Positions 55,504 through 64,000 of a stretch of DNA of 64,000 nt are shown in pieces; position 1 is the first letter of the stretch; each line of letters begins with the position of its first letter. Both the position numbers and the translations under genes were made by a program. The stretch lies in the NCBI RefSeq assembly GCF_019649055.1, contig NW_026570245.1, positions 1 through 64,000 on the forward strand, given 5' to 3'. The DNA comes from Paramacrobiotus metropolitanus (taxonomy: Eukaryota; Tardigrada; Eutardigrada; Parachela; Macrobiotidae). The notes under the pieces are model-generated. The model searched no databases. It was given only the letters and a program-made list of their open reading frames with translations, and was not told the origin of the DNA.

Positions 55504-56807
55504 TTTAACAAGTATTAATGCTGACAACCGCGTAACAATTGTTGCGGGTAGATAGTAAATTAATTAATTGAATTAAGTTACGTTCGTTGACCTTAAGTTA
55601 CAAAATAGTTCAACATTCTGTATAAAGCGGTTGCAAACATCGAAAGTCCTAAGTTGTATATTTTCGACCGATTGCGTCTTCGGTTCGCACAATGTTGGAA
55701 ACAAAATAAAAGAAAGATGGTGTGTTTGCGGACCACATTACCTAATACTGAATTGGTTCATTGGGAAGAGCGGCATCATGTTTGCAAACCGCCTTATACA
55801 AAACGCTGAATTATTTACTCCGTTAACGCGAACCCTGGAATCCCTTAGGCGCATCGCAAAGCAAACTGTACCGCTGTCCCCCGATCCGTTCGTCGTAGCT
55901 CCATCTCGCGTCTCGAGCAACGTTTTCCGCAAATTAATTAATTAATTAGCCGATATATTTAATTCATCGGCCCCGGTGTTTGGTCTGTCAGGTGTTGCTG
56001 CGACGCGTCCGTTGTCGTTACCGAGCTTACGTTGACAGCACGCAATTCCCGCAACAGGATGCGAGCTGCACTTCGGTTTGTTTAGCTAGGAAGTTCTGCC
56101 TTTCTGCGCGGCTGTTGACAATGTGGCTCTTGTGTATTGTGGTGATACAATTATTACAGCAGTAGCCGGTTCGGCTGCTGTGTATTGTAGTGGATTGATT
56201 AATTTCGCTATCTGTCTGCTGTTAGTGACATTTATGACAATTTTCTTACCGCTGTCTAGCTGAATGACAAAATGTTTACCCGGCAATCTGTTGAAACGAC
56301 AACTCGATGATCGACATGTACATGTCCAGTGTTTAACAACTAGTCGTCCATGTTGCTGGACGACTAGTTGCTGAACATTCTGAATTGATGGTATTCTGAA
56401 TCCTGAATCTTGGTGATATTCTGAATTTCTGGCGGCTTAAGGAAACACAAGAAGAGCATGGAAAAAATAAGAAAGCATAAGAAAACATAAGAAGCCTAAC
56501 AATAACATTAAATTAAAAAAAAAACCGAAAAGCATAGGAAACATAAGAAAAACGTAAGAAAACTACTACGAAAGCTACGAAAGTATAGCAATCTAAGAAA
56601 CTTAAGAGAACCTATGGTCTAAGAAACACGAAACACGTATATTTGTACAACCAAAGAAAAAAGATAGCAAAAAACCAAAAACCGGGCTGATACGCAAGCT
56701 GTCGGCCAATGGATATAATACTTAGTAACTTCATCAAGATCGTCGAGCAGCAAAATTTGTAGAAAACCGAATGGTTGGTGAATGGTGAGCAATCTGTGGG
56801 TAGTCAG
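55504..56807. other. Intergenic DNA, no gene seen
   Basis: Holds a hairpin at 56337-56370 and an A-rich stretch with aagaaaacataag words (56440-56640). A faintly similar pair of features (tctgaattctgatgg, then A-rich repeats) occurs at 22040-22190. Open frames near 55630-56290 have no recognisable domain. Confidence 0.4.
56337..56370. repeat. Perfect hairpin (14-bp arms, 6-bp loop)
   Basis: caactagtcgtcca and tggacgactagttg around tgttgc. No adjacent gene. Confidence 0.8.
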
Positions 56808-57291
56808 TGTCACGAGTACGACTGGTTGAAGTACATTTTGTATGGACAGTTATACTTTGATGTGGTTTGCAACGGAAGGAAGTGGCCAGAAAGTATCAGC
56901 CAATTAGTAAAGTGTTAAGTGTACTTTGATCTCTCATAAAACAATCAATAAAATGTTGTCTCATGGTTTGTCTATGAGTGTTTTAAGTTGAAGGCGTGTT
57001 CTGTCATCTTTCATATTTTGGATCAGAAATCGCTTCTGAGTGCTTGAGGAGAAGAACTCCTTGTGAATGAATTAATGTCATCTTGCATAGCTAGCAGCTC
57101 TGGAATATCTGGTCTTGGGAAGTGTTCTCTGGCATATCTTCTTGTCCTAGATGTTGTTGCACTGTTAGTCTGAATGAGTCTGTATAAAGGTCACCGTTAG
57201 CAGAACGATTGGGTTAGCGTCGTGCCTGAGTTAGCTGTTTAGTAAGGTCATTCACCACCATAAACCATCAGTAGCTTTACCCTATCTGACA
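56808..57291 (+). repeat. 5' LTR
   Basis: TGTCA ... TGACA ends. Contains aatcaataaaatg, a possible polyadenylation signal, and gtctgtataaagg, a possible TATA-like box. Paired with the 3' LTR. Confidence 0.92.
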
Positions 57292-58667
57292 TGGAGGCAT
57301 TTGGTGGTGAAAGTCATTCTATGTGTTTTTACGCGCGGTTGTGTGGTTTATCGAGTCGACTAAATGCAATAGTCATTGTTACCTGTCCGATTTCACCTGT
57401 GCGATTTTACCTGTGAACCCGGATCGCCTGCCTGTTACCGGTCTACAGTGGGATACCTTTGTGTTTGTTCTTGCGGATTGGATGCAGCTGGATGCCGGCG
57501 AGCACGGTGCCAACCGGGTGACGCGGGTGAATTCGCGGTTGAAGAACCACACGGATTTTGTAAGTGGCAGATCGATAGCCGTGTCTAGTGAAGCATGCTG
57601 TTTAATTTTGTTGCGATGAGTCATTTCTCCCTGCGTTAAAAAAATTGTTCCGTTTTGCACGATATTGCATGGAATGTGGTTACTACGTGACTTTTAATGG
57701 AACACCAGCGTGAATGGTATCGGTTAACTTTCGTTCTTGATACCGGGTTACGATTCAGTAAGATAGAAGTCAGCGTTAAAAGTAATGGGATACAGCAGTT
57801 GGTGCATTACGTAGGTAACATTTGTTCTTATGTCCCATGTGTACAAAGAGTCGAAGTTTTTAACCCAGACGGAAGTGTGGGAACGATATACCCATTGAGA
57901 TAGAAAGAGGTACAAGGTCAACGAACAGTAATTATTATGCTAATCATAACTTTCGTTTAACTACAATAGCTGTGCTAGTCTGTGTAACCCGCCGACATAC
58001 CATGCGTTTGTCAGCTGTTGTTTATCGGCTTGTACCGTAGATGTGATGAAACTCTTGTGGCCTCGTTGTTGCTTTCGTAACGTTCGCGGCCGGTATTTTA
58101 TTGGGCGTGACCGGCAATATTATTTGCCGGTAACCTGATGTAGTTAACAGCATGCAAGTACACGTTTCAGCATTGTTGGGCAGCGTTTTGTTTAATGCAT
58201 CAACTTTATAGTAAACAGTGTCAGTTACCGGCACTTGCTTATGTAAGTGATAACTTTTGTTGAGCAAAAAAAAAGCTGAGTTTCCTCTGTATTTCTGTTC
58301 ACTGTGTAAGTCTGTACTGCCGTGTTCATCCTGGCTTGTGCACATGTACACGCGCGGCGCAATCTCGTAGCTGTTGTTGGTACATAAATACCGGTACAAC
58401 GGGTACATACCTTTTGTTGTGTACTCTGTACATGTGATTTATTAACATGCACGGCAATGCCAATATACTCGTACCAGTTGTAATGATAATTTAGCTCTGC
58501 TTTAAGTAATAATTCTAATGATAATTGTAACTGTTAACCTTGAATTACAATGGCTAATAATAGCAATAAGCTATGCCTGCTACAAGAAGCACCTTACCGT
58601 TAACACATGTGAGTGAAAGGGAGCTTGTTGATAAAAGCGAAAAAGCCATAAAAGTAGAAGTAACAAA
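57292..58667 (+). other. Leader region of the LTR element
   Basis: 1.4 kb between the LTR and gag with no recognised gene. A short frame at 57697-57903 has protein-like composition (RLTFVLDTGLRFSKIEV) but no known family. Long leaders are common in non-autonomous LTR elements. Confidence 0.4.
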
Positions 58668-59462
58668 GTGAAGCCGATTACCAGTAAAGAGCCGGTTACA
58701 GGCGCGAGCAAGGTTACAACCAATGATCTGAATAGTACGGTTACTGGGAATAACAACGAGTTTCTTAATTCTCAGGATAACGATATTTTGCCGGTTACTG
58801 CAAACCTAGAGTTGTTTGAGGAGAGAAAATTTGTTGGTGCAGTTGTACAGAACAAAATGGATGCAGCTGCAGTAAACAAATTAGCTGATGCTTTAAATAA
58901 ATTAAATCCTGCCAAAGTCGACCGGAAGGTTAACCTTGCAGATTTGCCGTCATTTTCTGGGCAAGACTCAGAATCGGCGGCAGATTTTCTGATAAAATTC
59001 AAACTTTTTGGTGAATATTTCGAATGGGATAATGAAAAGTTGAAAGAAATGTTTCCGATGCGGTTAAACAAAGACGCTTTAAAATGGTTTATTACGAATA
59101 AAACTAAGCTACCAGACTGGGATGAAACTGAGAAAGAGTTTCTTAAAGTGTTTGGCAAAAGTGCGTACGACCTTGATCTGCAATCACTAAGCTTTTCTAA
59201 TAATCCATTACAAAATCCTCTGGGTTACGTTTTCGAGATTCTCGATTACCTTCGCATAACAAACCCTCTTGCAACAGAGCAGGAAAAAAGTACGCGTGAT
59301 TTTGAGCACATGCCACCTGAACTGAAAGCAGCAGTTATCGAAGACAGACCAGATACTGTTGATAGGTTTGTTGAGAGGCTTAAAGACATTAAAAGAAAAC
59401 AACAGTACTTGTCGGTTGTCGGTAAACATGATACATCGATAAAAAAACTAACGTGGCAATAA
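58668..59462 (+). CDS. Retrotransposon gag (Ty3/gypsy-type capsid domain)
   Basis: 264 residues. After a polar N-terminus, the capsid domain shows LPSFSGQDSESAADFLIKF, then MFPMRLNKDALKWF, then the helical C-terminal half. This is the common retrotransposon gag pattern (F.G......F...F........ L...A..WF). No zinc knuckle is seen. The frame looks whole. An in-frame Met at 58668 follows a long leader; the exact start is uncertain. Confidence 0.85.
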   Translation: MKPITSKEPVTGASKVTTNDLNSTVTGNNNEFLNSQDNDILPVTANLELFEERKFVGAVVQNKMDAAAVNKLADALNKLNPAKVDRKVNLADLPSFSGQDSESAADFLIKFKLFGEYFEWDNEKLKEMFPMRLNKDALKWFITNKTKLPDWDETEKEFLKVFGKSAYDLDLQSLSFSNNPLQNPLGYVFEILDYLRITNPLATEQEKSTRDFEHMPPELKAAVIEDRPDTVDRFVERLKDIKRKQQYLSVVGKHDTSIKKLTWQ

Positions 59463-61848
59463 GTCCGAAATGTAATGAGAAAGTACGGTATACAAAGTAG
59501 CGCAGGTGTAAAACTAAAGAATAATAATAATTAATGATCGTCGATCAATTTTTTGCGTGTTAGTTCAAAGCCTTTAAAAATAAAAACTATGACAGTAAGG
59601 CAACAGGCGGACAGTATGGAGTATATTAGTTATAGCTGTGTGTTGAAAATAAAATTTTTCTTTGAGTGAATAAAGTTGTATTATTCATTTTAGCCATGGA
59701 CAGTCAGGGCCCTGGTCTGTAAATGGTGCATTTTCAAAATATACAAACAAAATTGTGTATGATGATGATGTAAGAAATGAGATTTTTGTGAGGAATTTAG
59801 AGAGTTGATAGTGTTAAATTAATGATTTATTTTGCCGCCTGTTGTCTATAAATTTTTATCTGTCAGTAATGATTTTGCAGTCTAAACATCAGCTAATTCA
59901 GAATGTTGCTACAAATTTTTGAAAAACTGTGGTAAAATACCGTTACTTTCACTGAAACTAAGGTACAAGTAAGTTCCTGTTTAGTTATCCAATCGTTTTT
60001 AACTGGCCATGGGGGAAGCCCTAATAGTCGGTTACTTTAGTCATAGTTTATTGTATACCTGCTTTCAACAAATTGTATATTGGAAGGCTCCTAAAATTTG
60101 CAATTTGCCAAGCAAAGTGGAACAATTACTTGTATTTATTTAATCGGTGATTATTGTCAATAGAACTAGAATTTATTCACCTAAAAACAAATAAAAATGT
60201 CAAAATTTGTGATCTGTATAAATCTATGGTTAGAAATTAAAATTCACAGACAGCGCAATTGTACGACTAACCTTTTAATGATTTGTGTAACTGACTATAA
60301 TACAGTGGTCTATTTCTCACTTTTCCAAACACGCGGAACTGTCTGTATGTTCCATGCATCCAAAACTGCGTGTAGGACGCACAAAATAAAAAAACAGGCT
60401 TGTGCGAATATATTACAGCGGCAGCAGTAAATGCGGTGCAATGCGCTCGTATGTTGTCAGATGTCTGCACTGACTCAGACGTTACGCATTGAAGCGTAAC
60501 GCACTGAACCACCAAGTTGCCGGCATGTGACTAAAGTTCGATTACTCATGTTGCATTAATAAACCTTTCTGTTTCCTTGGTTTTAACGCGGGCGCATTAT
60601 GCTTGGTTAAATGTTGGTTTCAAGTTACATCAACCACATTTTGGTTAAGATGGCATTTTCTTCTGTTTCATTTTGCGTTTTTTTTCAAAGTGAAAATTGC
60701 ATCTTCGTTTGGTTTGCACCATGTGTTGTGTTGTCGCATGTATTCATGTTCAATACAGTGTACATTTCTGTTTTTCTTTGTCTGTTTTCTTTGAGTTGCA
60801 GGACTGCAGTTTTATTGGTTTCCGTTTCCCTAGTTTTGCATGCACGGCTATATCGATCGATTTTTCGTATGAGCGCCTTGTGCGGCCCGAAGCGCCAAGG
60901 TTGGGTGGAATGTTTTTGCAGTCACCGCAGATGAGAATGAGCCAGCAGATCAATGACCTGCAGCGAGGACAGCATAAGTAAAGAGCCCTGCTGTTCAATG
61001 TGAGATGCGTTCGTCGATAATGAACTGGATAAATCGCGACATGCCACGTGCAGTAAATATACTGGATGCAACACAATTATGCAGCTTTATCCGCTACTGA
61101 AGCGTGCTGTTCTGACCGTGAATGGACCGATAAGGGATGTTTTTGTCGAATAATTCAGCGCAGATTGGTCCAGCGTCTGCGGACACACTAACTTTTGCCA
61201 AAGCGGAATTCACCAAAGCCTAAGAAGGTGCGCGTGATCTTTGCAGTAGATGCAGTGTGGATGCGGAGTGGACAGCATGATGTGGATACGGAGTGACAGC
61301 TGATGCTGATTGCGAAGTGGGATTGGATTTGGTTAACGGGTTGGTCGAGAGCGCCCGTAGTATGGAAACGGGGTGGTCATTAGCGCCCATGTTGAAGTGC
61401 GTATATGTTTTGGGAGAGATATCAGGTTGGCTGTCGGCGCCTGGTATTTTGTGAATGCGCTGCGGCATATCATGTGTGCCGCGGAAGTTCTCTCATCAGT
61501 TATTGCTATCGCTTTTACACCTATGGATGGTCTGAGTCTGTACCGCTACCTGTTGTGGTACTACCTGACGTTATTTTTCGTGACCTTTCCTGATGTTAAC
61601 TGTGGTGCCATCAATGGACATTTCCTGTCCTAATCTTATTTCAAATTTCAACATCGTATTATGTTCCTGACCTGACCACGTGCCACCACCTGTCAGCTGT
61701 ATTACGCCAGGAGTTTTACCCGGGGCCTCCATGTAGCCAACGGTTCTCGTGGCTGTAAGTCAGCTGTCTTAAGTTTCGTCAGCAATGGATGTTCGGATGG
61801 ATCCTGTGGACGTTCGTGCCGAGGACGTCACGGTCCAAAGAAGGAGCG
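59463..61848 (+). other. Non-coding 3' interior of the LTR element
   Basis: 2.4 kb without any pol-related motif in any frame. Contains scattered ggatgcggagtgg-like words (61250-61320). The short frames present have no recognised domain. Confidence 0.5.
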
Positions 61849-62335
61849 TGTCACGAGTACGACTGGTTGAAGTACATTTTGTATGGACAGTTATACTTTG
61901 ATGTGGTTTGCAACGGAAGGAAGTGGCCAGAAAGTATCAGCCAATTAGTAAAGTGTTAAGTGTACTTTGATCTCTCATAAAACAATCAATAAAATGTTGT
62001 CTCATGGTTTGTCTATGAGTGTTTTTAAGTTGAAGGCGTGTTCTGTCATCTTTCATATTTTGGATCAGAAATCGCTTCTGAGTGCTTGAGGGAGAAGAAC
62101 TCCTTGTGAATGAATTAATGTCATCTTGCATAGCTAGCAGCTCTGGAATATCTGGTCTTGGGAAGTGTTCTCTGGCATATCTTCTTGTCCTAGATGTTGT
62201 TGCACTGTTAGTCTGAATGAGTCTGTATAAAGGTCACCGTTAGCAGAACGATTGGGTTAGCGTCGTGCCTGAGTTAGCTGTTTAGTAAAGGTCATTCACC
62301 ACCATAAACCATCAGTAGCTTTACCCTATCTGACA
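61849..62335 (+). repeat. 3' LTR
   Basis: Direct copy of 56808-57291, identical apart from three single-base run-length differences. Confidence 0.92.
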
Positions 62336-62851
62336 TCAGGTTGTTTTAAACAGCAATGTGTCGGTCAGCAAATTGTCAGCAAGTGTTTATTCCATTGCGA
62401 TTACGCAACGTAACTCAAGGTCATCGCAACAATAGAATATTAGCAGTGTTGTTTTACTTGTAAAAGCAAATAGTAAACCTTACACATTCTGGTGAGCCGT
62501 TTTTGTGGTTTACTATTGAAATAAATAGTAAATAGACCGCGAAAAAGAAAAGTAAATGGTAAGTAAAAGTTAGAGAGCAGATGGACAGCGTCTAATTAAT
62601 AACTTAATTAACATACTATATGCTCGCAACAAATGTTACCTGGCTAGTATTTTCCGTGAGATTCACGTTTGCAATACTGTACAGATTTTCTGCTTTAGCT
62701 TAGCTAAAGCAGAAAATCTGTATTGCAAATTTGTTTTGTTGCAATGTGTTAATGTTTTGTTGCAGCGCAGGTGCCATTGAGAACCGACCACTACTGTGCA
62801 GATACAAGCGCGAGCTACGTGGCAACAGGATGTGATATGCATCGCTTCAGT
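62336..62851. other. Intergenic DNA with a long hairpin
   Basis: Between the LTR element and the next TIR element. Apart from the hairpin at 62667-62734 nothing is recognisable. Confidence 0.4.
62667..62734. repeat. Long hairpin, about 30-bp arms with one bulge
   Basis: tacagattttctgctttag and its exact mirror around a single unpaired base form 21 perfect pairs. After a 5-base bulge on one side, tttgcaata and its mirror add nine more. Confidence 0.8.
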
Positions 62852-63688
62852 GGTGGAGGTCAATTACATTTGGGTAACCGTTGCGCGACGGGTAACGGTG
62901 GAACGCGTAAAAAATTACGAATGAGTCAGCAAAAAATGAAATGGCAAAAAAGAAGACGAGTAAGTTTACGTGCCAGGGTGGAAATTGACCATCCAAATGT
63001 AAAAAAGTTATCGTTTAATGCAGCTCCTCTGTGATTCAGAGTGGATCTTTTCTCGATATGAAAACAGTACATAATCTCATTGGAACTTAATTATGGATTA
63101 CGAGTGTGCAACATAATATCATCTTTTGTTATTTTTCTGGTATGGCACCGACGAAAAAAACAGTGTAACTAAAAAATTTTCAGTCTGATCTTGAGGTGGC
63201 AGCAGAGCAGGCCTCTATTAGCCACCTTTGGTTTTATGGGTCCTCGCTTCTTCTTCTTCGCGGAGACGTCCTCTAACGAGATGTCGTAATGGCACAGCAC
63301 GTGATAAAAAATAGGTGCAACCAACAGCACTTGTGTTCAGCAATGCGATCTCGATATGATGATGATAATTATACCCCAAATAAAATCGTAAACAATAATA
63401 AGCACAACAACTTCTAAAGAGAAATGATTTTGTGCGTCAAGCCAACAACTAAAATTTTTTCAGAACTTCAGAAATTTGCTGATCGGTGCGCGTAAGAAGT
63501 TTGGGTAATGGTTGCGCTTCGACGTCGAAGCGCAACGCTTACGCGGACAAGTAAGCCAAAAACCCATCCCAGATTTCGCGATTACCAATCAGAATGTTTG
63601 CTTGATTACGCGCAGTTACGTCACACTTTTTAGGCGTTTCCCCGTTACCCGACGCGCAACGGTTACCCAAATGTAATTGACCTCCACC
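62852..63688. mobile_element. TIR element, about 840 bp, candidate 3-bp target duplication
   Basis: The ends ggtggaggtcaattacattt and the inverse are perfect for about 38 bp, then continue with small differences through cgggtaacgg. AGT lies outside both ends (62849-62851 and 63689-63691). There is no transposase inside; the frame at 62771-63034 runs across the left end and is not a gene. A 3-bp duplication would fit PIF/Harbinger-like mobilisation, by inference only. Confidence 0.7.
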
Positions 63689-63691
63689 AGT

Positions 63692-64000
63692 AATATTAAT
63701 TCAATCGCTCATAATTTCAAAATTAATTATTATCACAATCGTCTATCGACGTACTCGCACCAGTAATTTTACGAACTGTACATGTCGATTTTGTCGAAGA
63801 AGGTAACATTACACAAAAAGAAAATCATTTTGATGAAAATAATAATATTCTAAACGAAGTATCAAAATTTCTGAGTGCTATAAACATGGCAGTTTATGTA
63901 ATAATTTTTGTACTTACTACTTACTGGCACTGCTATATGTATACACATAATGTTGCATTTTAGAACGGCGTACTGCGGTTCATCTCAAACAGGAAGAGTA
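63692..64000. other. AT-rich DNA at the window edge, no gene seen
   Basis: No supported feature. Confidence 0.4.

Larger units (their letters stand above)
56808..62335 (+). mobile_element. LTR retroelement, gag-only (TR-GAG-like), 5.5 kb
   Basis: Two direct LTRs of about 485 bp (56808-57291 and 61849-62335) begin TGTCA and end TGACA and are flanked by a 4-bp duplication TCAG (56804-56807 and 62336-62339). A TGG directly follows the 5' LTR, as in a primer-binding site, and a purine stretch (aaagaaggagcg) precedes the 3' LTR. The only recognised gene is a Ty3/gypsy-type gag. No protease, reverse transcriptase, RNase H or integrase motif is visible in the 4.6-kb interior, so it would depend on a partner element. 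The LTRs are identical apart from three run-length differences, so the insertion is very young. Structurally complete, non-autonomous. Confidence 0.88.

Noticed and set aside
60603-60981. Hydrophobic frames in the 3' interior of the LTR element as a possible envelope gene
   Set aside because: T-rich DNA gives chance Phe/Val/Leu runs; no signal peptide, cleavage site or cysteine pattern.
62771-63034. 87-residue frame
   Set aside because: It crosses the left terminus of a TIR element, so it is a chance frame.

Overview
The window comes from an animal genome. Host exons are GC-rich and split by AT-rich GT-AG introns. The four host genes I can assign are a GAS1-like cell-surface protein, the translation factor eIF2B beta, mitochondrial aspartyl-tRNA synthetase and a GT11 fucosyltransferase. 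GAS1/GFR-alpha domains are animal-specific, and the compact genes and many small transposons suggest an invertebrate. I cannot fix the phylum; a tardigrade or another small ecdysozoan is a guess only. No tRNA, rRNA or CRISPR array was recognised.

Layout. 1-584: tail of an unidentified forward gene (one terminal exon). 1750-3550: GAS1-like gene on the minus strand, with three copies of a short repeat in its upstream DNA. 3.6-9.1 kb: non-coding, with degenerate tandem repeats. 9134-16143: EIF2B2 on the minus strand, 13 exons reconstructed from conserved peptides and splice sites; its introns hold a Tc1/mariner-type element (9259-10373) and a TTAA-flanked foldback element containing a G-run minisatellite (12397-14140). 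16755-21290: DARS2 on the plus strand, divergent from EIF2B2, with one GC-AG intron. 21.3-26.8 kb: repeats, including a second foldback copy and a TIR element. 26800-49918: a 23.1-kb Polinton/Maverick bounded by about 150-bp TIRs and an exact 6-bp target duplication. 49.9-52.0 kb: intergenic. 52033-54088: GT11 fucosyltransferase, three exons, with a third foldback copy in intron 2. 54754-55503: another foldback element. 56808-62335: an LTR element with gag but no recognisable pol. 62852-63688: a further TIR element.

The Polinton is the centre of interest. It has the expected core set: packaging ATPase, retrovirus-type integrase with chromodomain, minor and major capsid, adenain-like protease and protein-primed PolB. 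It also carries genes I do not know as standard for the family: a TATA-binding-protein-like protein with both TBP repeats, an ADP-ribosylhydrolase (ARH3-type) region followed by a BIR domain, and a second BIR-BIR-RING (IAP-type) gene at the other end. Several of its genes have clear TATA boxes with CCAAT boxes nearby. The rightward core genes run stop-into-start, mostly as ATGA overlaps. A near-perfect 1-kb inverted repeat brackets one cargo gene. This looks like a virus-like element with its own promoter-recognition factor and genes against ADP-ribose signalling and apoptosis. The element is treated as a fossil: roughly six of its genes look broken.

Quality note: two host genes and the two LTRs of the retroelement show one-base run-length differences in homopolymers. 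Some apparent breaks in this assembly may therefore be sequencing errors.
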